DNA of 64,000 nucleotides from CG2-30-51-40 sp041753575 (GTDB lineage Bacteria; Desulfobacterota; DSM-4660; Desulfatiglandales; Desulfatiglandaceae), in NCBI GenBank assembly GCA_041753575.1, contig JBGSUA010000048.1, positions 6,121 to 70,120 on the forward strand, given 5' to 3'. This document shows, in pieces, positions 1 through 9,045 of this stretch; positions within the stretch are counted from its first letter, which is position 1, and each line of letters begins with the position of its first letter. A program made the position numbers and the translations under genes. The notes under the pieces are model-generated. The model had not been told where the DNA came from, ran no database searches, and was given only the letters and a program-made list of their open reading frames with translations.

Positions 1-148
1 CTTTAAGCCAGGGACACTCACTGATCCTTTCTCCATGGCGTAAAATTTCAGCAGAAAGAAATCTAAAAGCTGCCCGCCGGAAGATGTATCCTAGCAACGC
101 GGCTTGTTCCTTTTATACTTTGAGCATCTAAATAATGGAGGCGCAAAA

Positions 149-1423
149 ATGAGTAAGCAGGCTTTGAAGCTATTGAGTATCGCGTTTTTCCTGACTCTGC
201 TACCTGGTTTTTATTCCGTGTCTCATTCAAAAGAGCCGATAGTTCTTGGGGTCCCTACTTCCCTCGGATTCCTTGAAGGCAAAGAAGGTCTTGCGTGTGT
301 TAACCTGGCTGTGGATGAGATAAACGCCGCAGGAGGCGTCAATGTCGCCGGAACCATGAGACCTTTTAAGGTTGTTGCTATTGATTCCAGGGGCGCTGAG
401 CCTGGGGTGCCGGTAGCTGAGGTCATAAAGGCCCATAAGAAGCTCATTCTCGAGGATGGGGCCAAATTCATAGTCTTCGGGTCATTTCGTTCGGAGGCCG
501 CTATAGCGTGCATGGATCTGGTTTCTCAGTTTAAAATTCCCATGCTGCTCGGCACCGCCATGTCGCCTGAGATGCAGAAAAAGGTTACTGAGGACTACGA
601 CAGATATAAGCACACCTTCAGGGTATGCCTTAATGCCGTTTATCTCATAAAGTATCTTGGCGGCACTATGGCTTACCTGAACAAGAAATTCGGCTTCAAT
701 AAGGTATTCATTATGGATCAGGACGTTGCCTGGGCTAGAAAGACCGGGGATCTGATGATAAGCATGGTCTTTGAAAAGATGGGCTGGCAGGTGGTAGGCC
801 GTCAGACCTATCCTACAGGCGCCTCCGACTTCTCATCAGGACTGATGAAGGCCAAGGCAGGAGGAGCCCAGGTTATTCTCCCTATATTTGACATGCCGCA
901 GAGCGGAATTCTTGTAAAACAGTGGAATGCAATGAAGGTGCCCGCGCTGGTAGCCGGCTTTATCTCGCCCCTCGCCGGCCCCGCAGCATGGAAGACCTTT
1001 GACGAGAAAATAGACGGGGCCATAAACGCGATATTTGAGATCGGAAACGTTCCCGTGAAAAAGGTCCCCAAGTCGGCCGAGTTTTTTGACAAGTATGAGA
1101 AGCGATACGGCAAGCCTATAGAGGCCGGGCATTCTCCCGCCCCTGCCTATGAGATGGTTTACCTGCTTAAAGAAGCGATCGAGAGGGCCCGCACCGTTGA
1201 TGGCGATGCCGTCGTTACTGAGCTTGAGAAGACCGACAGACAGGGCGCTATGGGCAGGATCAGATTCGGAAAAGACCATCAGGTGGTCTATGGCGAAGAC
1301 CCGGCCGAGACCGCTATGGGCTGTATGATCCAGTGGCGGCAAGGGAAGAGAGTAGTGGTCTATCCTGAATCGGTGGCGGAAGGTGAGATAGCATTGCCTG
1401 AAGGCCTTAAGGCAGTTAAGTAA
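149..1423 (+). CDS. ABC transporter periplasmic substrate-binding protein, branched-chain amino acid (LivK-like) family
   Basis: This is the periplasmic solute-binding component of the ABC transporter encoded downstream. Translation from the ATG at 149 gives about 424 residues with an N-terminal signal peptide (basic start MSKQALK, hydrophobic core, then SHSKEP). The mature part has the LivJ/LivK layout, including a DEINAAGGVNV motif near the N-terminus. An in-frame ATG at 104 exists, but GGAGG a few bases before 149 makes 149 the better start. It heads an operon with two permeases, two ATPases and an acyl-CoA ligase. The ligase suggests that the ligand may be a carboxylic acid rather than an amino acid; that is inference. 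Confidence 0.9.
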   Translation: MSKQALKLLSIAFFLTLLPGFYSVSHSKEPIVLGVPTSLGFLEGKEGLACVNLAVDEINAAGGVNVAGTMRPFKVVAIDSRGAEPGVPVAEVIKAHKKLILEDGAKFIVFGSFRSEAAIACMDLVSQFKIPMLLGTAMSPEMQKKVTEDYDRYKHTFRVCLNAVYLIKYLGGTMAYLNKKFGFNKVFIMDQDVAWARKTGDLMISMVFEKMGWQVVGRQTYPTGASDFSSGLMKAKAGGAQVILPIFDMPQSGILVKQWNAMKVPALVAGFISPLAGPAAWKTFDEKIDGAINAIFEIGNVPVKKVPKSAEFFDKYEKRYGKPIEAGHSPAPAYEMVYLLKEAIERARTVDGDAVVTELEKTDRQGAMGRIRFGKDHQVVYGEDPAETAMGCMIQWRQGKRVVVYPESVAEGEIALPEGLKAVK

Positions 1424-1432
1424 GCAGAAGGT

Positions 1433-1468
1433 CCGGCCGCTATCCATGTCGCATGGATAACGGGCCGG
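1433..1468 (+). promoter_or_regulatory. intercistronic hairpin between binding-protein and permease genes
   Basis: Nested inverted repeats: CCGGCC (1433-1438) pairs with GGCCGG (1463-1468) and TATCCATG (1441-1448) pairs with CATGGATA (1452-1459) around a 3-nt loop. There is no T-run. Such hairpins after solute-binding protein genes commonly stabilise the upstream mRNA or reduce read-through, so that binding protein exceeds permease. That function is inferred here. Confidence 0.55.
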
Positions 1469-1489
1469 CAAGACTCTCCGGAAGGCAAA

Positions 1490-2362
1490 ATGCTGCTCGG
1501 AACATTAATCTACGGCTTTGTAAACAGTTGTCTCCTGGCCCTTTTGGCCATGGGCTTCAATCTAACTTTCGGGATAAGCGGCGTGGCAAACTTCGCCTAT
1601 GGCGCAATATACATCTTTTCCGGATTCACCGCTTGGATTTTTTTGAATTCTATCGGCCTTCCCTATGCTCTTTGCGTCATCTCAGCAATAAGCCTGTCCG
1701 CCGGGCTTGGGGTATTGATTTACCATGTTGTCATAAAAAGGGTCAAAGGACTTGCCCTTTCAGAGGTCATGGCGACATTCGGCCTTGGTCTGGCCATAAT
1801 GGAGCTGTTCAGGTATTTCGACTTTGTAGGATTCAAGTACACCCTCCCTAACCTTATAGAAGGCAGTGTCGCCATCGGAGATGTTTACATAGATTATCAA
1901 AGGATTACTGTCATACTGGCAGCAATCGCTCTGACGGGATTTATTTATGTATTCACTCATCACACCAGAACCGGCCTTGCCTTCAGGGCGATTGCCCAGG
2001 ATGAGCGCACAGCCCTCACCTTCGGTATAGACTCGGACCGTACTGCGGCATTGAGTATGGGCTTCGGTTCCGCCCTTGCCGCCGTTGCCGCCGTTGTGGT
2101 GCTTCCTCTGGGGACGATAGCCGTTGAGGGAGGTTATGACGTACTATTGAATGCGCTGGCGGTCTGCATCGTCGGCGGCCTTGGAAGCACAGTGGGAATT
2201 CTTGTTGCCAGCGTTTTGATCGGCTACGCGCAGACATTAACTGCCAACTATCTGGAGCCCCACTGGATGATGCTTGTAAGCCTCATTGCCATCGCCATTG
2301 TGCTGTGTATTAAGCCTTCCGGCATCTTCGGCCATCAAAAGGAACTTGAAGAGAGAATCTGA
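1490..2362 (+). CDS. livH: branched-chain amino acid type ABC transporter permease (LivH family)
   Basis: An inner-membrane permease of 290 residues, about eight hydrophobic segments. The N-terminus (LLALLAMGFNLTFGISGVANFAYGA) is split here by function: the GFNLTFGISGVANFAYGA part is the LivH hallmark. The C-terminal VCIVGGLGSTVGILVASV stretch is also typical. GGAAGG lies shortly before the ATG. It follows the binding protein after a hairpin and precedes livM, with which it should form the heterodimeric channel. Confidence 0.92.
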   Translation: MLLGTLIYGFVNSCLLALLAMGFNLTFGISGVANFAYGAIYIFSGFTAWIFLNSIGLPYALCVISAISLSAGLGVLIYHVVIKRVKGLALSEVMATFGLGLAIMELFRYFDFVGFKYTLPNLIEGSVAIGDVYIDYQRITVILAAIALTGFIYVFTHHTRTGLAFRAIAQDERTALTFGIDSDRTAALSMGFGSALAAVAAVVVLPLGTIAVEGGYDVLLNALAVCIVGGLGSTVGILVASVLIGYAQTLTANYLEPHWMMLVSLIAIAIVLCIKPSGIFGHQKELEERI

Positions 2363-2381
2363 CGAGGCAATCCAAACCCTG

Positions 2382-3383
2382 ATGAAAAAAAGGAAAGAAA
2401 GGATAGATCGAGGCATTAAGGTAAGATCAGAGGACGTTTTTGCCCTGACATCCTACAGGGAGATGCTATACCTGCTCGCTCCGCGCGCATTGCCAGTCGC
2501 GGGGCTTTTGCTTTTTCTCCCTCTTTCCTCACCTTATTGGCGTGAGATATTCATCTCGACAGCGATTTACGCACTGCTTGCGATAAGCTGGGATGTGCTG
2601 GTCTCTGTTGGGCTTATCTCTCTTGGCCAGTCGCTTTTCTATGGCGTGGGCTCTTATGTTGCCGGCGCATTGAACCATTACTGGGGTCTTCCTCCCGTCC
2701 TTACCCTGCCTATTGCGACTATTGGGGGAGCTGCAATATGTACTGTAGCGCTTTTGCCGGTTTTAAGGCTGAGAGGGATCTATTTTTCGATGGTAACACT
2801 TGTTCTTCCTTTGATGATGCTGCGCCTTGTCGAGGCGACGCGGATATTCGGCGGAACTGAAGGACTGACTGGGCTCTCTCCGTTCCCGGGACAACTTACT
2901 GAGATGTATCTCGCCAACGCCTGCCTTCTGATCGCCCTTTTCGGATTCAGAAGGCTGATGGACTCAGACTACGGGCTGATAGTGAGGGGAATAAGCGACA
3001 ATGACAGGGCTGTTATGAACGCGGGGCTGAACATACACTGGTATAAAACTCAGATCCTTTTCCTTGGAGCAGCCGTAGGTTGCTTCGCCGGAGCCTTCGG
3101 CACCCATCACGATATGTTCGCAGGGATGCCTGGGTTCGCGCTCGACTATTCCATCATGCCCATAGCCGCCGCTATTGTAGGAGGAACAGGAACCTTTGCG
3201 GGATCTGTTTTAGGGGCATTCATCCTTGTGCCACTATCTGAAATACTGAGGGCACTCGGGGCATTACGAATAGTTTTCTATGGCCTTTTCCTGGTGATCT
3301 TCGTTGTAGGAATTCCCGAAGGCCTGTTTCATTACATAAGGCGGAAATACCATCAGTTTGAACGATGGGTAGAGGTGGAATGA
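2382..3383 (+). CDS. livM: branched-chain amino acid type ABC transporter permease (LivM family)
   Basis: Second permease subunit, about 333 residues from the ATG at 2382. A longer in-frame opening from 2286 overlaps livH and reads as a frame shadow, so 2382 is preferred; the ribosome site there is weak (GAGG about 14 nt upstream). The hydrophobic core has the LivM motifs GQSLFYGVGSYVAGAL and a C-terminal AAAIVGGTGTFAGSVLGA. The stop overlaps the livG start (ATGA), indicating translational coupling. Confidence 0.9.
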   Translation: MKKRKERIDRGIKVRSEDVFALTSYREMLYLLAPRALPVAGLLLFLPLSSPYWREIFISTAIYALLAISWDVLVSVGLISLGQSLFYGVGSYVAGALNHYWGLPPVLTLPIATIGGAAICTVALLPVLRLRGIYFSMVTLVLPLMMLRLVEATRIFGGTEGLTGLSPFPGQLTEMYLANACLLIALFGFRRLMDSDYGLIVRGISDNDRAVMNAGLNIHWYKTQILFLGAAVGCFAGAFGTHHDMFAGMPGFALDYSIMPIAAAIVGGTGTFAGSVLGAFILVPLSEILRALGALRIVFYGLFLVIFVVGIPEGLFHYIRRKYHQFERWVEVE

Positions 3384-4138
3384 GCAGCGCCGAGGCAATA
3401 CTATCAGTAAGCGGGCTTTTGAAGACATTCGGGGGCGTAACCGCCGTCTCTTCAGTTGATCTCCAGGTACAACATGGCGAGCTTCTGGGCATCATAGGCC
3501 CTAATGGATCAGGCAAGACCACCTTGGTTAATCTGATCTCCGGATTTGTTAAGCCCAATGCCGGAGAGGTGCTGTTCAAAGGGAGAAAAATCACAGGGTT
3601 TCCTCCTTACCGTATAGTGGGGATGGGCATGGCAAGAACCTTCCAGATGGTAAAGCCCTTCTATCAGCTTCCCGCATTCAAGAACCTGATAGTGCCCCTC
3701 TGCTCGCCCAGGATAAAGGCCATTCTGGGAGGCAGATACGGAGATCGTGACGCGATTGCCCTGGATCTCCTCGAGGAGGTAGGATTCGAACGAGACGCCA
3801 ATGTCGCCTACAAGCCTGCGGGTTCACTGCCACAGGGATACTTGAAGAGGCTTGAGCTTGCCAAAGCAATGGCCTTGAGGCCTGACCTGCTTATCCTGGA
3901 TGAACTCTTCTCAGGCTTGAGCCTCGCCGAGGTAGCGAGCATAGTTCCAATTATCGAGAAGCTTCGTTTCCAGGGGAAGACCATAATAATGATTGAGCAC
4001 AGACTCAAAGAGCTTTTCAGAATAGCCGACAGGATCGCTGTGCTCAATTTCGGTATGAAGATCGCTGAAGGGAAATCTGAGGAAGTTATGGCAAGCGAGG
4101 CTGTAAAAAAGGCCTATCTCGGAAGTGAGTCGGGGTAA
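3380..4138 (+). CDS. livG: branched-chain amino acid type ABC transporter ATP-binding protein (LivG family)
   Basis: Cytoplasmic ATPase of 252 residues. The Walker A motif GPNGSGKT is at residues 40-47 and Walker B is LLILDELFSGLS. The signature region reads SLPQGYLKRLELAKA, so the usual LSGGQ/LSYGQ is replaced by LPQGY, and Walker B ends in DEL instead of DEP. The start chosen is the ATG at 3380, which overlaps the livM stop; an in-frame ATG at 3365 lies inside livM. Its partners are LivF and the two permeases. Confidence 0.9.
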   Translation: MSSAEAILSVSGLLKTFGGVTAVSSVDLQVQHGELLGIIGPNGSGKTTLVNLISGFVKPNAGEVLFKGRKITGFPPYRIVGMGMARTFQMVKPFYQLPAFKNLIVPLCSPRIKAILGGRYGDRDAIALDLLEEVGFERDANVAYKPAGSLPQGYLKRLELAKAMALRPDLLILDELFSGLSLAEVASIVPIIEKLRFQGKTIIMIEHRLKELFRIADRIAVLNFGMKIAEGKSEEVMASEAVKKAYLGSESG

Positions 4139-4141
4139 TAA

Positions 4142-4897
4142 GTGGAACCGATACTCTCAGTTAAAAACCTGATGGTCTTTTTTGAAAACGCCCTGGCCTT
4201 AAATGATTTCAGCATGGAAACCAGAGAAGGTCATATAGCGGGGATAATAGGCCCCAATAGCGCGGGCAAAACAACCCTGATGAATACCCTTTCCGGGCTG
4301 ATTATTGACATGAGGATAAAGGAAAAACGAAAAGGCGGGGAAAGAATAACCATTTACGGTAGTGTTACTTACAGGGGAGAAGACATAACCGAGATGCCGC
4401 CCGTGGAAAGAGTGAAAAAGGGGATAGTGCTCTGCCGTGAGCGTCACCCGATATTTCCAGAGAGCAACGTTTTGGAAAATCTCAGAATAGCGGGCTACCT
4501 CAAGAAAAGAAGTAAGATAACGAAAGCTATCCAAGACGCTTTTGATCTTTTCCCGACTCTTGTACATCTTCGCAATAGAAAGGCAGGTTTTCTCAGCGGC
4601 GGAGAGCAGCAGATGCTGGCGATAGGCATGGCCCTGGTAGCAGAGCCGAGACTGCTTCTTCTTGACGAACCGCTTCTAGGCCTGAGCCCCATGATGCAGC
4701 AACTGCTCGTGGAAGCGATAAAGGCCTTGATATCCAAATCGGACCTTACGGTCATCATAAGCGAACAGTTTGCAAGGCCTGTTCTTCCCATAATAAATTT
4801 TGGCTACATTGTTGAAAACGGCATGCTGGCACTTTCCGGAACAGGGCAGGAGCTGATGGAAAACCCTGAGGTTAAGTCAGCTTACTTCGGTGTTTAA
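4142..4897 (+). CDS. livF: branched-chain amino acid type ABC transporter ATP-binding protein (LivF family)
   Basis: Second ATPase of the transporter, 251 residues starting with GTG at 4142, three bases after the livG stop. Motifs are canonical: Walker A GPNSAGKT, signature LSGGEQQMLAIGMAL and Walker B LLLLDEPLLGLSP. A short insertion (MRIKEKRKGGERITIYG) sits between Walker A and the Q-loop region, where LivF proteins are usually shorter. The last codons overlap the leader of the next gene. Confidence 0.9.
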   Translation: MEPILSVKNLMVFFENALALNDFSMETREGHIAGIIGPNSAGKTTLMNTLSGLIIDMRIKEKRKGGERITIYGSVTYRGEDITEMPPVERVKKGIVLCRERHPIFPESNVLENLRIAGYLKKRSKITKAIQDAFDLFPTLVHLRNRKAGFLSGGEQQMLAIGMALVAEPRLLLLDEPLLGLSPMMQQLLVEAIKALISKSDLTVIISEQFARPVLPIINFGYIVENGMLALSGTGQELMENPEVKSAYFGV

Positions 4898-4901
4898 CGC
4901 T

Positions 4902-6551
4902 ATGGCATCTTTAGAAAATCCTGACAATATATTTGAGGCGTTCGCCTCCATCGCCAAGGCGAATCCCGTTCGCACAGCCGTTGTTTACCTGGGCTCTCGT
5001 TATACCTACGGAGATTTGCTTGCAATGGCAGAAGCTATGGCGGGATCCTTCATAAAGCATGGGCTGGGGCAGGGGATGCGCGTTGTAATATATCTACCCA
5101 ACAGCATCCAGTGGGTAGTGACCTGGCTTGCGGTGCTCCGTGCCGATGCGGTTGCGGTTCCCATCACCCCCATCTATACCTCACATGATTTCGGTTATAT
5201 TGCCAAAGACACCGAAGCCTCATTTGCCGTTTGTTCGGACACAAACTATGGATATGTCCTTGAGGCTATGGCTCAGACCAAACTGAAAAAGATTATTGTG
5301 GCAAGGCTTTCCGACCTTCTGCCCTGGTGGAAAAGGTTTATGGGATGGGCCTTTGACGTGGTTCCGAGAGGGAAGATGTCCAAAGAGAGACACGTCGTCC
5401 GGATAAGAAAAATGCTCACTAAGACTGGAGGGTCGCAATCCGGAGGATTGCCTCCTGTTTCAAGAAGTAATTTAGATACCGCTGAGATCTTATACACAGG
5501 AGGAACAACGAAATTCCCTAAAGGTGTACCAATCTCACACGGCCTCTATCTCGACTCCGCGCTTGAGCAGATATCCATCCCAAACTCCCTTTTTGCCCCC
5601 AGAGACAATGTCATAATCGGTTCAGCGCCTCTCTTTCATATCCTGGGACAGACATGCAGCCTGAGCGTTCTCCTTATGGGAGGAACGATAGCCCTCATGC
5701 CCAAGGTCAATCTGGACGCAATATTTGACGCAATAGAGCGGTTAAAAGCCAAATCTCTGATTGGTGTTCCGACCCTGTACAGGATGATACTTGAGCACAA
5801 CAGGCTTGACTTCTATGATCTGAGTTCGCTGAAGTACTGTTTTAACGGAGGCGACCTGCTTCCAGTCGAGCTGAATCAGCGCTGGCGTGAGAAATTCAAT
5901 AAACCCATCTACCAGGGCTACGGCGCCACAGAGACTTGCGGAGGGGTTACCATGTGCCCCACCGAAAGTGAATCGCCCATGAAGAGCATCGGAAAGGTGG
6001 TTCCATCCAAACAGATAAAGATCGTTGCTCCCGAAACCCTGATGCCTGTGCCGATTGGTCAGCCTGGGGAACTCCTTGTTTCATCCGAAAAGATGGTCAG
6101 GAGCTATTGGAATAAACCGGAGGAGACTGCCTCGGCATTCTTGGAGATTGAAGGCAAGCTTTGGTATAGAACTGCGGACATAGTGTCAATAGATGATGAT
6201 GGATATCTTTATTTTATAGACCGGACGGTTGACACTATAAAGCACAAGGGATACCGAATATCCTCATCGGAGATAGAGGCAGTGCTGCAGGAGCACCCGG
6301 CGGTTACGGCAGCCTGCGCTATTGGAATACCTGATCTCAAAGTAGGAGAAAGGATCAAGGCCTTTGTCGTACTGAAAGAGGACGTAAAAGGCATAACCGG
6401 TTATGAACTCATCAAGTGGTGCAAGGAAAGGCTGGCCGCCTATAAGATACCACAGTATATAGAATTTAGAGATATGCTTCCCAAATCAAAGGTGGGGAAA
6501 CTACTTCGCAGGGAGGTAAGGGGAGAGGAAAAAAGACGGGCAGAGGTCTAG
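4902..6551 (+). CDS. AMP-forming acyl-CoA synthetase/ligase
   Basis: ANL-superfamily enzyme, about 549 residues, that would activate a carboxylic acid with ATP and CoA via an acyl-adenylate. Visible motifs: the phosphate loop YTGGTTKFPKGV (consensus TSGTTGxPKG, with K replacing the second G), the aromatic YGATETCG motif, the hinge region YRTADIVSIDDDGYLYFIDR and the C-terminal catalytic lysine in PKSKVGKLLR. The ATG at 4902 follows the livF stop by a few bases; a GTG at 4890 is less likely. Placement as the last operon gene suggests the imported compound is converted to its CoA thioester. The substrate cannot be read from sequence. Confidence 0.88.
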   Translation: MASLENPDNIFEAFASIAKANPVRTAVVYLGSRYTYGDLLAMAEAMAGSFIKHGLGQGMRVVIYLPNSIQWVVTWLAVLRADAVAVPITPIYTSHDFGYIAKDTEASFAVCSDTNYGYVLEAMAQTKLKKIIVARLSDLLPWWKRFMGWAFDVVPRGKMSKERHVVRIRKMLTKTGGSQSGGLPPVSRSNLDTAEILYTGGTTKFPKGVPISHGLYLDSALEQISIPNSLFAPRDNVIIGSAPLFHILGQTCSLSVLLMGGTIALMPKVNLDAIFDAIERLKAKSLIGVPTLYRMILEHNRLDFYDLSSLKYCFNGGDLLPVELNQRWREKFNKPIYQGYGATETCGGVTMCPTESESPMKSIGKVVPSKQIKIVAPETLMPVPIGQPGELLVSSEKMVRSYWNKPEETASAFLEIEGKLWYRTADIVSIDDDGYLYFIDRTVDTIKHKGYRISSSEIEAVLQEHPAVTAACAIGIPDLKVGERIKAFVVLKEDVKGITGYELIKWCKERLAAYKIPQYIEFRDMLPKSKVGKLLRREVRGEEKRRAEV

Positions 6552-6565
6552 ACGCCTTGCCCGTC
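6529..6565 (-). terminator. rho-independent terminator for the minus-strand selenoprotein gene
   Basis: On the minus strand GACGGGCA (6565-6558) pairs with TGCCCGTC (6542-6535), followed by six T (6534-6529). It lies just after the TAG of the small minus-strand gene and overlaps the end of the convergent acyl-CoA ligase gene. Confidence 0.7.
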
Positions 6566-6574
6566 CGGTCAGAT

Positions 6575-6739
6575 CTAATCCTTTTTTACGTCCGGTAATG
6601 AGCCAACATTTTTGACGTCCTTCTGGCCGCCCACCTGGCAGCTATTGCTCATTCACGTAGAAATTCCAAACTTGGGAAGTATGTATGCCTGAAGTACAAC
6701 CCATACCACGATTATTGCTATAAAGGCCCAGAAACCCAT
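6575..6739 (-). CDS. small membrane selenoprotein (in-frame TGA read as Sec29); family not recognised
   Basis: Starting at ATG 6739 the frame gives 28 residues, a TGA at 6655-6653, then 25 residues and a TAG. With TGA as selenocysteine the product is 54 residues: one membrane helix (FWAFIAIIVVWVVLQAYI), then LPKFGIST-U-MSNSC and a short charged tail. Sec29 and Cys34 (U-x4-C) could form a selenenylsulfide pair. Evidence for recoding: a ribosome site (GGGAG) before the ATG, coding-like sequence on both sides of TGA, a terminator right after TAG, and a hairpin starting 10 nt after the TGA with loop AGGTG. The gene lies 67 nt downstream of fmdB on the same strand. I do not recognise the family; the alternative is an untranslated 28-residue peptide. 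Confidence 0.7.
6626..6642 (-). promoter_or_regulatory. putative bacterial SECIS element of the small membrane selenoprotein
   Basis: On the minus strand GCTGCC (6642-6637) pairs with GGCGGC (6631-6626), six base pairs including one G-T, closing the loop AGGTG. The stem begins 10 nt after the TGA (6655-6653). Bacterial SECIS hairpins sit just 3' of UGA and present a G (often GGU) in the apical loop to SelB; this one fits. Confidence 0.65.
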
Positions 6740-6806
6740 TTTTTTCTCCCTTCCCGGTTTTCGGTTCAACTTTTATCGGCTCCCGGCCGATCTTCCATAA
6801 TTAAGC

Positions 6807-7019
6807 TCATGAAAATCCCCCTCTTGATCCGCAGGAGGAAAGACTCGACCCCGCATTTGACAAAAGTCCTCCCTTTCCTGATGAAAACATAGACAAGATC
6901 TTTTCTGTTTCCGTCTTACCGCAGGATGGGCACCTGACGGCCTCCTCATCGTGTTTTCTCATGTAAAGCTGTTCAAAGACATAGCCGCATCGGCGGCATT
7001 TGTATTCATATATAGGCAT
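6807..7019 (-). CDS. FmdB-family zinc-ribbon regulatory protein
   Basis: A 70-residue protein starting MPIYEYKCRRCGYVFEQL, with a second CxxC at CPSCGK and a C-terminal serine/glycine/cysteine-rich tail (SSCGSRGGFS). The two CxxC pairs would bind zinc. GGAGGG lies directly before the ATG at 7019; the frame stays open further upstream (to 7163), but that part is not homologous-looking. FmdB proteins are small putative regulators; no target can be named here. The small selenoprotein follows on the same strand. Confidence 0.85.
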   Translation of the reverse strand: MPIYEYKCRRCGYVFEQLYMRKHDEEAVRCPSCGKTETEKILSMFSSGKGGLLSNAGSSLSSCGSRGGFS

Positions 7020-7237
7020 AATATCCCTCCTTGTTATTTTGAGGCATTCTCTTAAGTAAGATTCACATTTTCTAAAAAGGTTTCGCGTAATGAACCGCGT
7101 AATTATTTTCCAGTGATTGCGGGGGGCTTTACACAAAGTTAATTCATCGGAAGTAAAATTCAAACTTCTTGCTGTGTGTGGGATATGGCTGCTTCTCCTG
7201 AGTGAGGGGTGGATATCCCATCAGAATTTTCTATCCG

Positions 7238-8518
7238 TTACGGAGTAGCGTGGTAGAGGGAGGGGAGAAAAAGGCTTATTGCAGGAACGTAGCTTATAAG
7301 CAATAGGGCCACGATCAAAATGGCAAGGAAAGGCAAGGTGGCACGGTATAGGCGCACAACAGGCCGTTTAAGTCTTGAACTCGCGATAAAGAGGTTTAAT
7401 CCAACCGGAGGTGTGTTATAACCTATTGCCAGATTAGTTAAGAAGATTACCCCGAGATGCAAAGGATCGAGGCCGAACCGATCAGCCAGAGGAATAATCA
7501 GCGGGACAGTTACAAGTATCGCGCTGAATATGTCCATAAGGCATCCCACCAGTATGAGAAAGAGATTCAGGACTATCAGAAAGGCCATCTTTCCTGTCAC
7601 CAACCCCTCCATGAAACCAAGGATCTTGTCAGGAATGAAAGAATCAACAAGGAAGTTGGTAAAAGCAAGCGCAGCCCCCAGTATTATCATTATGCTGCCA
7701 ACCATTTTTGCGCTTTCCTTCATGATGCGATTAAGATCCTTTACAGGGCTTATCTCTTTATAAATCATGATTTTTACTATGAGCACATAAACAACCGTGA
7801 GGGCGGCGGTCTCTGTGGCGGTGCTGAATCCGGTATAAATACCTCCAACTATAAGCAAGGGGATCGGAAGTTCCCACACAGCCCCTCTTAAAGATGCCGT
7901 GAACTCGCCCCAGGAAAAAGGCCGGCGTTCAAGCCCCCATCTTCTTCCCTGGATAAGAGAGAAAAGGCACGGCAAAATAAGAACCAGCAATCCCGGCAAA
8001 AGCGATGCAAGAAAAAGTTTTTCTATGTTTAATCCTGAGACGAAGCAATAAAGGATGACAGGAAGGCTTGGAGGGAAATGAAGTCCTATGCTCCCGGAGA
8101 CTGTAAGCAGCCCAAGGGAAAAGTCCTCTTTATAGTCTTCCGAAATCAGGGCTGAAAAAAGCAAGCCACCGAGCGCTATAATGGTGATTCCCGTGGCTCC
8201 TGTCAGGGCGGTAAAAAAAGCGCAGGTTATGAGGGCTACGACCCCTAGACCTCCGGGCAACCATCCCAGAAGGCTCTGGGAAAACCTCACAATCCTCCTT
8301 GATGTGCCTCCTTCCGAAAGGAGGTATCCAGCTAAGGTAAAAAGAGGGATTGCAAGCAGAACAGGCGCATTTGCCATTCTGAAGATCTCTATTGCCACAG
8401 CCGTAAGATCTATACCGGTCGCGTGAAGACCGAGGAAAGCGGCAAACATGATGCCTGCAAAAAGCGGAAGCCCCATTATGACCAGCCCGACCAGTATGAA
8501 CGAGGCAACTGCGATCAA
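7238..8518 (-). CDS. dctM: TRAP transporter large permease subunit (DctM/SiaM family)
   Basis: Ion-coupled inner-membrane subunit of a tripartite ATP-independent periplasmic transporter, about 426 residues and a dozen hydrophobic segments. Family motifs include PVLLAIPLFTLAGYLL and the C-terminal IFLTNLAIGYNTPPVGLNLF. The frame is open to 8563, but AAGGAG precedes a TTG at 8518 that overlaps the dctQ stop; I prefer that TTG. It is the last gene of the dctP-dctQ-dctM run. Confidence 0.9.
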   Translation of the reverse strand: MIAVASFILVGLVIMGLPLFAGIMFAAFLGLHATGIDLTAVAIEIFRMANAPVLLAIPLFTLAGYLLSEGGTSRRIVRFSQSLLGWLPGGLGVVALITCAFFTALTGATGITIIALGGLLFSALISEDYKEDFSLGLLTVSGSIGLHFPPSLPVILYCFVSGLNIEKLFLASLLPGLLVLILPCLFSLIQGRRWGLERRPFSWGEFTASLRGAVWELPIPLLIVGGIYTGFSTATETAALTVVYVLIVKIMIYKEISPVKDLNRIMKESAKMVGSIMIILGAALAFTNFLVDSFIPDKILGFMEGLVTGKMAFLIVLNLFLILVGCLMDIFSAILVTVPLIIPLADRFGLDPLHLGVIFLTNLAIGYNTPPVGLNLFIASSRLKRPVVRLYRATLPFLAILIVALLLISYVPAISLFLPSLYHATP

Positions 8519-8519
8519 T

Positions 8520-9041
8520 TCACTGCTCCTTTTGATCTCTCTGCGCGTCTGAAACGGCGGCAAGGCCGTAGCGGAATGTCATAACAGCGAAGGCCAGGGG
8601 AAGAATCATCTGCCCGAGCCATGCCGGAAGGCCCAGAAACATCTTTACGGAAAATTCCATCTCGATTCTGAGAAACTGGTACGACACTGAAGCCGCAATC
8701 GCGCAGCACAGACAGGTCACAGCCGAAAGTATCCGATCTCTGAGCTTGATGAGCCTGGATGATGAAAGCCGACTGAAAAGATCTATCTTTATGTGAGAAG
8801 CGTCTTTGATAAGAAGAGATGCGCCAAGAAGGCTAACCCATAGGACCAGCATTCTTGCAAATTCCTCAGACCAAGCGATACTCCCAAGCGCGTCATTAGC
8901 CCATGCCAGACCAAGCTTTGTGTGAAGGCCGCGCACACATACGCTGACAAACGTGGATACCACCATGCACCAAAGTGACGCTACTATAAGGATCCCCTCG
9001 ATCCTGGCTGCCGCATCGTTCAGTCTTGAGAAAATCCACAC
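8520..9041 (-). CDS. dctQ: TRAP transporter small permease subunit (DctQ family)
   Basis: A 173-residue protein with four hydrophobic segments and the DctQ hallmark AWSEEFARMLVLWVSLLGAS in helix two (here read as IAWSEEFARMLVLW). It lies between dctP (4 bases upstream) and dctM (overlapping), and would form the membrane complex with DctM. Confidence 0.9.
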   Translation of the reverse strand: MWIFSRLNDAAARIEGILIVASLWCMVVSTFVSVCVRGLHTKLGLAWANDALGSIAWSEEFARMLVLWVSLLGASLLIKDASHIKIDLFSRLSSSRLIKLRDRILSAVTCLCCAIAASVSYQFLRIEMEFSVKMFLGLPAWLGQMILPLAFAVMTFRYGLAAVSDAQRDQKEQ

Positions 9042-9045
9042 AGTC

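Noticed and set aside
1..148. Promoter for the liv-like operon
   Set aside because: No -35/-10 pair with acceptable spacing could be supported by eye; the region probably holds one but is not annotated.
836..1471. Long minus-strand open frame opposite the binding-protein gene
   Set aside because: It is antisense to a clear LivK-like gene and has no family features; a shadow frame.
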